From Planctomycetota bacterium (GTDB lineage Bacteria; Planctomycetota; Phycisphaerae; UBA1845; Fen-1342), in assembly GCA_018814045.1 (NCBI GenBank), contig JAHJAR010000077.1, positions 1 through 47,459 on the forward strand: a stretch of DNA of 47,459 nucleotides, written 5' to 3'. Every line of letters starts with the position of its first letter. Within the stretch, counting starts at the first letter, position 1. Position numbers and translations under genes: made by a program. Of the stretch, positions 31,358 through 40,090 are shown one piece after another. The notes under the pieces are model-generated. The model had not been told where the DNA came from. It made no database searches and was given only the letters and a program-made list of their open reading frames with translations.

Positions 31358-33721
31358 TCAGCGCTCGCCCTCACCAGCGGGCGTTTCCGGCTCGACGTAG
31401 TAGTCCACGGCGTTGAGCAGGTTCTCCGCATCCGCCTGACGCAGCAGGAAAATGCGCTGCTCGGCGACCCACGCGGCCTGTCGCGGCAGTTCTCCCGGGC
31501 GGCGCTGGGCGATCTTCAGCACCACTTCGCGCGCGTCTTTCAGTCCGATCGTTACGGTGACAGGGGCATCGAGCAGTCCGGCCAGCGCCAGATCACCATC
31601 CTGATACGCCTGGTACAATTCGACGCGCAACTCGGCCAGATTCTTGATGAACTCCTCGACCTTCTTCGCGGAGAGTTTGAGATACGGGTCCGGCGCATAC
31701 TTCCACACTTCGCCATCCCGCACGAGATCATTCTGGCCGTCCGGCGTCACGACCGTTACGCGTACGATGTCCGCGGGCTTGAAATCGAACAGCTGGCGGC
31801 GGATCAGCTCGCCGGTCAGGACCTTATAAACGGTTTCGTCCAGCTCGAAGATGTAAGGATCGTCGTCCTTGCGGCAATAGGCCGCACCGTCGCCCCGGCC
31901 AACGTACAGCACGTGCGGCTCGGCCGTGGGCTCCGGGAGCGGCTGCGAGGTCTGCGTGGTTGGTGGCGAGACGGGCGCGCTGATGGTGAAGCGGATCGTT
32001 ACGAGTGGATTCGCGAGTCCATAGGTCTCCCAGGCCTCAGCCCCCTTGGCCACGACGCGCTTGGCTCGCAGGCGGGCCAGATCGTTGACCAGCTCGCGCA
32101 CACCGGCGCGATCAGGCGGCGCACCGGCCGGATCGGTGAAACGCCAGAAGTTGTCGCGCATCTCGAGTGCAGCGTGGATCTCGCCCCGCGATGCATAAAG
32201 AGTGCCTATGTGGGCCGGTTGGCAATCGAAGATGGTTCGCGAACGCAGGGAAAGCGGAGTTACTGCCAGCCGATTGCCCTGCTTGGCGCTGATCACCATC
32301 ACGGTCGGTTGTCCTTCAACCTGGACGTAGGCGTTGCGCCCGCTGGCCGTGTTGGAGCCCACGCGCAGCGTCACCGGCGCCACCGCTCCGGCCGCCGTCA
32401 CGCGGATCACCGCGCGGGGCTCATCCAGACCGAACGTGGCCAGATCGCTCGCGGCGTCGACGTAGTCGATCGCCCGCACGTCCTCGAACGCTTCGAGCAG
32501 ATCGACAACCGCCGCCGTCTCCAGAGCCTCCAGGTCACCAGTGCCGCGCCAGACGTTGTCTTCCTTCGTCAGCGTGGCCGATATGCCGCCGGCGGTCAGT
32601 TCGAGCTGCGTGGCAGCGGCCGTGGCCACGCGCGTGATGCGTGCGTCGCGTAGTTCCGCCAGGTTCGGCACAAAAGCCTCCGCGTTCGCTTTGGCCATCG
32701 TGGCCACCCACGGCTGATCGAGCAGCTTTACGTAGCGGTTCTTCGACTGCATGTCCGCGTAACTGCCCACCGCGAGCGCGTACGTCCTGGTGATGGTCTC
32801 GTATTGCGGCTCGCTCGGTTGCGTGGTGGCATCCGCGCCCTCTGCGGACGGCTCCGCGGCAGGAATCTCGCGCTTGATCTCGGTTGTGACTGTCGCCGTC
32901 ATAAAGGGCTCGTCCAGCCCATAGGGCGCAAGTGTATCCGGAGCGTCCGCACAGAACTCGACCACCCGGGCACTGTTGAAGCGGCCGATCAGGCTCTCGA
33001 CCTGCTTCGACTCGGCATAGGCCTTGACGGGCGAGTTGATCACCCACTCGCCGTCGGCTGACTTGGTCAAGTCGTAGCTCTGCCCTTCGTGCTCGATCCT
33101 GACGTGCACGGCGTCGCTGGCGCTCAGCCGCGCCAGGCTCTTGGCCCGATACTCGTTCACCTCTTTCTTGACCTCGCGGCCCAGATCCCGGCTGCCGATG
33201 TGGATCACATCCTGTCCGGCGACGCGCACGTAGGTATCGCTGCTCATCGCCGCCTTCTTGCCGACTTCCAGTTGGTATTCCCGCGCCTCCTGGTCGACGA
33301 GCCTCACGGTCGCGACGGGTGGTTCCAGCCCCGCCTCGGCCAGGCTGACGGTGTTGGCGGCACCGGGCTCCAACTGCGATCGCGATTGCAGGCGCAGGAA
33401 GGTGTTGAGCAGATTCGTGACCATATAGCTCTCGGTCGGCGACTCCAGCGGCGCGCGCATTTGCCAGTCATCCAACTGCGCGGGGTCCTGCGCCTTGGGA
33501 GTGCGCTCGAACACCAGTCGGGCGCCGTCGGCCCCTTCGACCTCGAGCCGGACGACGTCCGTTTCCTCAGGCCGCGGGTCCAGGACGTAGCGCGGCTCGT
33601 TGCGCGCCGGTATCTCGGCCACGCGGTTATCGTCCGCCGGCTGCGAAGCCGGCAGCAGGAACCAGACCAGGCCCCCAATCAGGACCAGCAGCAGCAGTAT
33701 GACGGGTGTCCTGAAGTTCAT
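31358..33721 (-). CDS. DUF4340-repeat membrane-anchored protein of a Gld-like ABC cluster
   Basis: A 787-residue protein with one N-terminal membrane helix (residues about 7-24, VILLLLVLIGGLVWFLL) and a large domain outside the cytoplasm. It contains DUF4340-type repeats. I count about five occurrences of a GLxxP-type motif followed by a hydrophobic strand: AGLEPPVATV, YGLDEPFMTA, FGLDEPRAVI, YGLANPLVTI and the weaker LLDAPVTVTI. TYVRVAGQDVIHI and AYVQVEGQPTVMVI phrases accompany some of them. GGAGGT lies eight bases before the ATG, six bases after the GldG-like gene, so they are one operon. Function unknown; family members always seem to go with such ABC-2 exporters. Confidence 0.85.
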   Translation of the reverse strand: MNFRTPVILLLLVLIGGLVWFLLPASQPADDNRVAEIPARNEPRYVLDPRPEETDVVRLEVEGADGARLVFERTPKAQDPAQLDDWQMRAPLESPTESYMVTNLLNTFLRLQSRSQLEPGAANTVSLAEAGLEPPVATVRLVDQEAREYQLEVGKKAAMSSDTYVRVAGQDVIHIGSRDLGREVKKEVNEYRAKSLARLSASDAVHVRIEHEGQSYDLTKSADGEWVINSPVKAYAESKQVESLIGRFNSARVVEFCADAPDTLAPYGLDEPFMTATVTTEIKREIPAAEPSAEGADATTQPSEPQYETITRTYALAVGSYADMQSKNRYVKLLDQPWVATMAKANAEAFVPNLAELRDARITRVATAAATQLELTAGGISATLTKEDNVWRGTGDLEALETAAVVDLLEAFEDVRAIDYVDAASDLATFGLDEPRAVIRVTAAGAVAPVTLRVGSNTASGRNAYVQVEGQPTVMVISAKQGNRLAVTPLSLRSRTIFDCQPAHIGTLYASRGEIHAALEMRDNFWRFTDPAGAPPDRAGVRELVNDLARLRAKRVVAKGAEAWETYGLANPLVTIRFTISAPVSPPTTQTSQPLPEPTAEPHVLYVGRGDGAAYCRKDDDPYIFELDETVYKVLTGELIRRQLFDFKPADIVRVTVVTPDGQNDLVRDGEVWKYAPDPYLKLSAKKVEEFIKNLAELRVELYQAYQDGDLALAGLLDAPVTVTIGLKDAREVVLKIAQRRPGELPRQAAWVAEQRIFLLRQADAENLLNAVDYYVEPETPAGEGER

Positions 33722-33727
33722 GCGCGT

Positions 33728-35899
33728 CTACCTCCGTCGGAACATCCACACGCCGCCCCCGACGACCAGTGTCACAGCGGGCCAAATCCCAACCAGGAAG
33801 ACCCGGCAGAACGTGGCCGTGCCACCCTCTTTCAACTCGTCCAGTCGCGGCACGTCCGCCCGCCGCGGACCGACTGCGATGCGGTCAGCCTCGCCGGTGA
33901 GCCAGTGCAGTGTGTTGATGAACAGGTCCGTATTGGCGGGATAGAAGGTGTAGGCCTGCAAGCCGTTCGAAGTCAACTGCACACCCTTGGCCTGCGCCAC
34001 ATCGTCCGCGGAGAACGACTCGCTGGCGAAAACCACGATCCTCTGGTCCTGCTCGTTCGTCGCGGAGACCGCCACCGGAAAAGGCGCCGCGATGTCTTCC
34101 GCGCGTCGCCGCGTACCCTGGTTCTGCTGCAAATCCTCCTGGACGCGCATCACACTATCGAACGCCCAGACGTCTTCGGTGTCTGTAATCTCTGCCACGA
34201 CCGCCGTGGTTACCCCGGCGGGTTGGTCTTCCCCGGTCATGATCCTGAGGGGGCAGACGGTGTGGAAGGCTCCCGGCAGCGCCTGCAACGGCTTCGTGAT
34301 CGGGTGGTCGGTGAACCGCACGAGCGGCGTGACCACCAGCAACGGATCGCGATTGGCCGGCACCCACAGGCCGGTGTCTTGCGGCGAAGCTGCGAACTGC
34401 AACGCCAGATAGCGATATTGAACGTCGATGCCCCAGGTGGTCTTCAAATAGTCGGCGAACTCGTACGTGCCGGGGAGCGGCATCATCGGCGACGTCGGTT
34501 GGGCCCAGCCGGTCAGGAACAACGCCATCCCAGACTCGCTGACGGCTTTCTGGATGATCTCGATATCCGCCGGCGTGATGCCTGCCTGTGGGGATGGTCG
34601 CCGCGGGTCCGGCTGGGGCGGCGGCAGGGGCGGGAAGATCACGTAGATCATGCGCCCAGCATCAGCGACCGCGGGCGGCTGCTTGGTCACGGACACGTCC
34701 CAGTCTTCGGTCAGGAAATTCTCCTCCTCCAGTCGCTGGTTGAGCGCCTGGTACGGAGCCCGCGGCATCTGCCGCATCATTGGGTTCATCTGGGAGAAAT
34801 CCGGCCGGATCGGCGACGGACCGCCATAACGCGTGAAGACCACCGCCGTCTTGTCTTTCTGCGTCAGTTGCAGGAGCGCGGAAGAGACCGCCTGCTCGCC
34901 CGCGAAATCGCGGGGGTCGTTGTCGGGCGACGGCGGCGCGTTGGGATCGGTGCGATACGGCCAGACCTCCTGCAAGTCCAGGACCTGGGCTTCGCTGGGT
35001 GTCTCCACCACGATCGGCGGGGAGTCTGGCCAGCGGGTGAGCTTGTCATACAAGCCTTCGAGCTTGACGCGCTTTAGATCCCGCGTCTGCGTGTCGAGCG
35101 CTTCGATCTCGGCCAGGACCTGTTCATAGCGGCCCGTCGCGCCGCTGAAGAAGCTCTGAATTTCCGGGCCCAGCCCGGGCAGCGCCAGCCCGCCCTCGGC
35201 CATCCAGGCCGACGATTCCTTCAACGTTGTGCGAACCTGCGTCAGCAGCTTGCGCGCCGCTTCGATCGCCTGCCCATAGCGCGGGATCCCGCCCTGCACC
35301 AACTCGCCGATATCCGTGTTGACTGCGTCCGTCTCCTGGAGCGCACGCTCCATGTTAAACCTGATGATCGCCAACTCGCGCACGCGGCTGAGATGCGGCA
35401 GAGCCTGGAAGCCCTTGAGCTGCTCAACCTCACTAGTGATCAGACGCAGCACCTGCTCATTCAGCGGAGCGAACTTGGTCAACGCGGCGGCGTGTGGCTG
35501 GGCTTCGTCCTTGTAGGCCGGCTTTTCACGGAGCCGATCCAACAAGGCCGTCACGCGTGCTTGCTCCTTCATCGGCTCGATCATGAACGTGGCGACACGC
35601 CCGCGGCTGGCGCTCTCGTACAGACTCAAGAGATCACGCACAGTGTCCTGGCGTTTCTGGGCGATCTTGTCGTATTCGGTCAGCACCGTGTAGATCGCTG
35701 TGATGGTGACGTCCTGCTCCAGTCCGCGCAGCAGCCTGACCGTGCGCGGACTCAGGCTGTTCATGCCGGAGCTGGTCAGGTCGACCTGCCCCTTGAAGCG
35801 TCCCGCCACGTACACCGCCAAAATCAGCAGCAGCAGTGCCAGAATGCTGCTGACGGCCACGTTGACGCCGTAGACCAACCGGCGTCGGGGAGCATCCAT
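33728..35899 (-). CDS. GldG-like ABC-type auxiliary membrane protein
   Basis: A 723-residue protein anchored by an N-terminal helix (about residues 12-33) and a C-terminal helix (about 697-717, ending WMFRRR). It has a long non-cytoplasmic region. After the first helix comes the GldG-type opening DLTSSGMNSLSPRTVRLLRG and ITAIYTVLTEYDKIAQKR. Residues about 100-300 are helical and charged, followed by an ABC-transporter auxiliary region (TAVVFTRYGGPSPIRPDF, then DPRRPSPQAGI and SGMALFLTGWAQP). In gliding bacteria GldG acts with GldA and GldF; here it accompanies the same partners and a DUF4340 protein. I chose the ATG at 35899 with GTAGGGA upstream; an ATG at 35917 would overlap the permease by ten bases. 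Confidence 0.85.
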   Translation of the reverse strand: MDAPRRRLVYGVNVAVSSILALLLLILAVYVAGRFKGQVDLTSSGMNSLSPRTVRLLRGLEQDVTITAIYTVLTEYDKIAQKRQDTVRDLLSLYESASRGRVATFMIEPMKEQARVTALLDRLREKPAYKDEAQPHAAALTKFAPLNEQVLRLITSEVEQLKGFQALPHLSRVRELAIIRFNMERALQETDAVNTDIGELVQGGIPRYGQAIEAARKLLTQVRTTLKESSAWMAEGGLALPGLGPEIQSFFSGATGRYEQVLAEIEALDTQTRDLKRVKLEGLYDKLTRWPDSPPIVVETPSEAQVLDLQEVWPYRTDPNAPPSPDNDPRDFAGEQAVSSALLQLTQKDKTAVVFTRYGGPSPIRPDFSQMNPMMRQMPRAPYQALNQRLEEENFLTEDWDVSVTKQPPAVADAGRMIYVIFPPLPPPQPDPRRPSPQAGITPADIEIIQKAVSESGMALFLTGWAQPTSPMMPLPGTYEFADYLKTTWGIDVQYRYLALQFAASPQDTGLWVPANRDPLLVVTPLVRFTDHPITKPLQALPGAFHTVCPLRIMTGEDQPAGVTTAVVAEITDTEDVWAFDSVMRVQEDLQQNQGTRRRAEDIAAPFPVAVSATNEQDQRIVVFASESFSADDVAQAKGVQLTSNGLQAYTFYPANTDLFINTLHWLTGEADRIAVGPRRADVPRLDELKEGGTATFCRVFLVGIWPAVTLVVGGGVWMFRRR

Positions 35900-35907
35900 A
35901 GTAGTCC

Positions 35908-36627
35908 CTACCGCCATCGGCGCGACTCCACAACTTTGACTGTCAGGAACAGGAACAGCAGGGCCGTTCCCAGGAAGAAAACCACACTGTCCGAGGTGAT
36001 CCAGCCGCGGTTGAACTGCTCAAAGCGGCCCACGACGTTGATTTGCTGAAAGACCACCCGCAGCCACCCCTCAACCTGCCGCACGATGTAGAACGCAAAC
36101 CAGGCAAAGAGCATCAGCGGCACCGCCGCGAGCATCCAGGCCACGATCTGGTTGCGCGTCAGGCTGCTGGCCAGGAGGCCAAAGGCCGTGAACATCACGC
36201 CGATCAGCAGCAGGCCAACATACGCCGACAGGGCAGCCCCCCAATCCGGGTTGCCGAAGACCACCAGCAGCACCACGTAGACCAGTGTGGCGGCCAGCAT
36301 AATGATGTAGAAAACCAGGGCCGCCAGGTACTTGCCCACTACCAGCTCCAGGTCCGTGATGGGAGCGGTCATCAGAGTTTCGATGGTCCCGTTGCGGTAC
36401 TCTTCGCTAATGGTGCGCATGCTGATGGCGGGGATGATGATGGTCAGCACAAAGGGCGTCCAATAGAACACGCCCCGCAGGTTGGCCGGCTTGCCGGGCG
36501 CGAAGCTCTCGGTCGCCAGCACGAGCACTCCGGTCACCAGCAGGAAGCCGGCAATGGTTATGTACCCGATCGGCGAACAGAACAGCGACAACAACTCGCG
36601 CTGCATGATCGCGACTGTGTTTCTCAT
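35908..36627 (-). CDS. ABC-2 type permease, GldF-like
   Basis: A 239-residue integral membrane protein with six predicted helices. It opens VAIMQRELLSLFCSPIGYI, typical of GldF and NosY-like permeases, and includes ISMRTISEEYRNGTIETLMTAPI, the conserved cytoplasmic segment of ABC-2 permeases, and LVVGKYLAALVFY. It pairs with the ATPase encoded upstream (36664-37590; gap 36 bases) and the GldG-like protein downstream. The substrate is unknown; such systems may export or act mechanically on envelope components. GAGGG lies nine bases before the ATG. Confidence 0.9.
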   Translation of the reverse strand: MRNTVAIMQRELLSLFCSPIGYITIAGFLLVTGVLVLATESFAPGKPANLRGVFYWTPFVLTIIIPAISMRTISEEYRNGTIETLMTAPITDLELVVGKYLAALVFYIIMLAATLVYVVLLVVFGNPDWGAALSAYVGLLLIGVMFTAFGLLASSLTRNQIVAWMLAAVPLMLFAWFAFYIVRQVEGWLRVVFQQINVVGRFEQFNRGWITSDSVVFFLGTALLFLFLTVKVVESRRWR

Positions 36628-36663
36628 CGATGCTGCCCTCGCAGACTGCGCCGGGACGCGCCT

Positions 36664-37590
36664 CTAACGCGCACCCGCAACGATCTTGACGAAGAAGTCC
36701 TCTAGCGTGGCGATGTCGCGCCGTAACTCGCGGATGGGCCAGCCTTCCTTGGTGGAGAGGCCGTAGATCGCCTCGCGCAGATCCGTTCGTGTCGACAGGG
36801 TCACCCGCGTCCAACCATCGTGCCGCTCGGCCTCCACGTGGCTGACGCCCTCGAGCCCGCGCAGACCGGCCGTGACCTCCTCCTGCGGCCCGCGCAACTC
36901 GACGATCAGCTTGGACTCCCCGGTGATGCGGGCCCGCAGCTCCTCCGGTGTACCGGATGCGACGAGGCGTCCTTCGCTGATGATGATGATCCGCTGGCAG
37001 GTGGCCTCTACTTCCGGCAGAATGTGGCTGGAGAGCATCACGGTGTGATCCTGGGCCAATTCACGGATCAACGCCCGCGTGGCGCGGATCTGCGTCGGGT
37101 CCAGCCCGATGGTGGGCTCATCTAGGATCAACACCGGCGGGTTGTGCAGCAGTGCATCCGCCAATCCCACGCGCTGCCGATAGCCCTTCGAGAGCTGGCC
37201 GATCGGCCGGCTAATCACGTCTCCGAGCCAGCAGCGCTCGGTCACGCGGGCGATGGCCTGCTCGCGCTCGGGTCGGCTCAGCCCGTGCAGCTTCCCCCGG
37301 AAACGCAAGTACTCCCGCACCCGCATCTCGTGGTAGAGCGGGACGGATTCGGGCAGGTACCCGACCTGGGCGCGTACGGCCAGCGACTCGCGCAACACGT
37401 CGTGCCCGGCTACGCTGGCAGTTCCCGATGTGGCCGGGTGGAAGCAGGTCAATACGCGAATCGTCGTGGTCTTGCCGGCCCCGTTCGGGCCGAGAAAGCC
37501 AATGATCTCACCTTCGTTGACCTTGAATGAGATGTTGTCCACCGCACAACGGCTGCCATAATACTTCGACAGGTTTCGAGCTTCGATCAC
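36664..37590 (-). CDS. ABC transporter ATPase, GldA-like
   Basis: A 308-residue ATPase of the multidrug/gliding branch. Motifs: IEARNLSKYYGSRCAV at the start, Walker A GPNGAGKT (residues 34-41), Q-loop VGYLPESVPLYHEM (characteristic of GldA relatives), signature LSKGYRQRVGLADA, Walker B VLILDEPTIGLDP and switch His in SSHILPEV. The C-terminal part (about 215-308) is the regulatory extension of this class. I chose the GTG at 37590 because GGGAGGA lies upstream and the domain begins right after it. It is first gene of the four-gene operon to 31358. No promoter was evident in the 297 bases before it. Confidence 0.92.
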   Translation of the reverse strand: MIEARNLSKYYGSRCAVDNISFKVNEGEIIGFLGPNGAGKTTTIRVLTCFHPATSGTASVAGHDVLRESLAVRAQVGYLPESVPLYHEMRVREYLRFRGKLHGLSRPEREQAIARVTERCWLGDVISRPIGQLSKGYRQRVGLADALLHNPPVLILDEPTIGLDPTQIRATRALIRELAQDHTVMLSSHILPEVEATCQRIIIISEGRLVASGTPEELRARITGESKLIVELRGPQEEVTAGLRGLEGVSHVEAERHDGWTRVTLSTRTDLREAIYGLSTKEGWPIRELRRDIATLEDFFVKIVAGAR

Positions 37591-37887
37591 GCTCTGGTCC
37601 TCCCACGTTGGTACTCGTGGACGGCTCGGCCAGCAGAACCCGGTCACATTCGCCGGGGATCAGGACGCCGTGTGTGCGACGCTCCAAGGCCACACCGCAA
37701 CCGCGCCGCGCCCGCGCGGGGAGCGGCGTCACGCTCGGCGCGATGAAAACCCGAAATTGTAGTACACGACGCGGGAGTGTCAAGGCGGCCTGGGAGGCGA
37801 CGGCCGGCGTCACGGCCAAAGTGCAAGTGCGCGTTCGCCGCGCGACGGCGCGGCGATTTCATTCAGAGACACGGGGCGACCGGCAGC
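37591..37887. other. 297-base spacer between the GH130 gene and the GldA-like gene
   Basis: No gene that I can support. GC-rich; it must hold the leader of the GldA-like operon (reading left) and the end of the GH130 gene at its left border. No clear promoter or terminator found. Confidence 0.4.
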
Positions 37888-38907
37888 CTACCAGCCATCT
37901 GCTGGCCCCATTACCGACCCCTGACGGTCGAGCCAATCCAGCATCTCCTGAATGCTGCCCTGGGCCAAGGCAATGCAGCTATCCGCACCGCCGTAGAACA
38001 AGTTGACCGTGTCCCCATCCGGGCCGATCGTGTAGCCACACGGGAAGATCACGTTGCCCACATCCCCGAAGCGTTCGTAGTATTCCTCGGGCCCGAAGAT
38101 CCACGTGTCGCCGCGGCACAGGCAGCGCTCCGGCGTTTGCAGGTCGAACAGCGCCAACCCCAGCCGGTAGAGGCACCCGGCCGGCGTTTGCCGCACACCG
38201 TGGTACAGTATCACCCAGCCGCGCGGCGTTTCGATCGGGGGCGGAGATAGTCCAATCTTGTTGGCGTCCCACCACGCTCCCCGACGCGCCTCGAGAATCA
38301 TCCTGTGACTGCCCCAGTGCCACAGATCCGGCGAGTACGAAATCCAGATATGCGCACCAATCGGCCCCACGGGACGATGGATCAGGGCCCAATTCTCGCC
38401 AATGCGGTGTGGAAACAGCGCCGCATCTTTGTCCTCGGGCGACATGATGGCCCCATAACGCTGAAAGGTCTTGAAGTCCTTCGTCATTGCCAATGACACG
38501 CCCGGTCCACCGCGCGAGTACGCGGTATACACAACCGCATACTGCTCGAGCTCCGGGACGTAGGTTATGCGCGGATCCTCGATCCCCCAGATTTCCTCGG
38601 GGTAGTTCTCCGGATCGGGCAACATGGTCGGTTGAGGGTCGATGCGCCAGCCGTCAACACCATTATCGGACGTCGCGGCGCAGAGATGCGAGTGACCACG
38701 CCGGTCTTCGACTCGACACAGCAGCAGCGTGGTCCCATCAGGCAGGAGCGTCGCCGCCGCGTTGAACACCGAGTTTATCGCGTACGGCCAGTCGGCCGGC
38801 GTCAAGATCGGGTTTCGCGGGTGACGCCGGAACAGGTCATCGTGATGCTGATTGTTCATCAGGCGTACCAGATCGCCGTTTGCCGGCGTGACGTTGCGTT
38901 TCCTCAT
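37888..38907 (-). CDS. GH130-family glycoside phosphorylase or hydrolase
   Basis: A 339-residue five-bladed propeller enzyme of family GH130, whose members phosphorolyse or hydrolyse beta-mannosides. Landmarks are NPILTPADWPY, NSVFNAAAT, the LLCRVEDRRGHS segment, IWGIEDPRITYV (with the likely catalytic Asp), ALFPHRIGENWALIHRP, GLSPPPIETPRGWVILYHG and GDVGNVIFPCG, then YYGG-like FYGGAD. There is no signal peptide, so it is cytoplasmic. GGAG lies six bases before the ATG. It is last of a three-gene set with two GT4 glycosyltransferases, so it likely works on an oligosaccharide made by or shared with them. Whether it is a phosphorylase or hydrolase cannot be fixed by eye. Confidence 0.9.
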   Translation of the reverse strand: MRKRNVTPANGDLVRLMNNQHHDDLFRRHPRNPILTPADWPYAINSVFNAAATLLPDGTTLLLCRVEDRRGHSHLCAATSDNGVDGWRIDPQPTMLPDPENYPEEIWGIEDPRITYVPELEQYAVVYTAYSRGGPGVSLAMTKDFKTFQRYGAIMSPEDKDAALFPHRIGENWALIHRPVGPIGAHIWISYSPDLWHWGSHRMILEARRGAWWDANKIGLSPPPIETPRGWVILYHGVRQTPAGCLYRLGLALFDLQTPERCLCRGDTWIFGPEEYYERFGDVGNVIFPCGYTIGPDGDTVNLFYGGADSCIALAQGSIQEMLDWLDRQGSVMGPADGW

Positions 38908-38992
38908 AACTCCGTTCCGCAGTGGGGGCGAGGCCGTATCCGTAGCACTTACTATTATGTTCGGTGCATCGGCGGGACAGGTTTGGCTGGGG

Positions 38993-40021
38993 TTACGGGG
39001 CTTTTGTGCGATGGCGCCGGATGGCCTCCTCGTAGGCGCGGATATAACCCTCCGCCATCTGGTCGCGCGTGAAACACTCTTCTATGTGTTTCCGTGCGCG
39101 CTTGCGGTCCAACTCGGGCACGCGCCCGACGGCATCCACCGCCTCGTCAAGAGAGTCAACAATGAAGCCCGTCTCCTGATTCCGCACGATCTCGGGGACC
39201 GAGCCACGCCTGAAGGCGATCACCGGCGTGCCGCAGGCCATGGCCTCCGCCATGCTCAGGCCAAAAGGCTCGTCGAAGTTGATCAGGTGCAGCAGCGCGT
39301 AGGCCCGCCCGAGAACCTCATCGCGTCGGTCCGGTCCGACTGAGCCGATATACTCCACCCGCTCGCCATCTATGTGCGGCTTCACTTTCTGGTCGTAGTA
39401 GTCCTGATCCTGGATGATGCCGGCGATAATCAGGCGGCGTCCGGTACGCCGCGCCACGTCCAGCGCCTCGACGACGCCTTTGTCGTGGTGGATGCGCCCG
39501 AAGAACAGGAGGTAGTCGTCTGGCTCGGGCCGGAAGGCGAAGCTCTCGAGGTCGATCCCGTGATAGACGGTGGCCAGGTAATTGAGCCGGGCATGCCGGT
39601 CGGCGTTGCTGATCGAGACGTAGTACGTATCCGCGGCGTACTTCTCGTACACCGGCACGATCTTCTCGGACGAGAAGCCGTGAATCGTGGTGAGCACCGG
39701 CGTCCGGACCAGCCGGCTGTAACTCAGCGGCAGGAAATCGAACTGGTTGTGAATCAGGTCGAACTCCGCGGCGCGCTCGAAGACCTCCGCGATGTGCAGG
39801 CATTCCCACACTTTGGGCACGATCTCGGGATCCTCCGAATAGCCCCGCGGGCACACAGCGGCCAGACGCGCCGAGGTCAGCGAATCCGCCGTCGCAAACA
39901 GCGTAACATCCACGCCCCGCACCACCAGTCCCTCCGTCAGCAGAGCCACGACGCGTTCCCAAGGGCCATAGTGCCGTGGCGGGACCCGCCAGGAAATCGG
40001 AGCGAGCATCGCAATGCGCAC
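38993..40021 (-). CDS. GT4-family glycosyltransferase
   Basis: A 342-residue GT-B glycosyltransferase. The N-terminal Rossmann-like domain opens MRIAMLAPISWRVPPRHYGP(W), the acceptor side. The C-terminal domain has YLLFFGRIHHDKGVVEALDVA and the nucleotide-sugar motif FDEPFGLSMAEAMACGTPVIA, with the E-x7-E pair and RRGSVPEIV typical of GT4. The start is GTG at 40021 with AGAGGTG upstream. Cytoplasmic. It lies between the fused GT4 gene (69-base gap) and the GH130 gene (85-base gap), all on the same strand. Sugar and acceptor unknown. Confidence 0.92.
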   Translation of the reverse strand: MRIAMLAPISWRVPPRHYGPWERVVALLTEGLVVRGVDVTLFATADSLTSARLAAVCPRGYSEDPEIVPKVWECLHIAEVFERAAEFDLIHNQFDFLPLSYSRLVRTPVLTTIHGFSSEKIVPVYEKYAADTYYVSISNADRHARLNYLATVYHGIDLESFAFRPEPDDYLLFFGRIHHDKGVVEALDVARRTGRRLIIAGIIQDQDYYDQKVKPHIDGERVEYIGSVGPDRRDEVLGRAYALLHLINFDEPFGLSMAEAMACGTPVIAFRRGSVPEIVRNQETGFIVDSLDEAVDAVGRVPELDRKRARKHIEECFTRDQMAEGYIRAYEEAIRRHRTKAP

Positions 40022-40090
40022 CAGGACACCTCTCTCAAGCAGCCAGTCGCGTTGCCGGCGCGCCAGCGCGGCGTAACCGGTCGCCAGCTA

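Noticed and set aside
31220..32653. A 477-codon plus-strand open frame starting in the repeat element
   Set aside because: It starts inside the palindromic element and runs antisense to the DUF4340 gene; no ribosome site or motif.
33089..35077. A 662-codon open frame on the plus strand
   Set aside because: Antisense to the DUF4340 and GldG-like genes, which have conserved motifs, good ribosome sites and operon spacing. The antisense product is His/Arg/Gln-rich as expected of a shadow.
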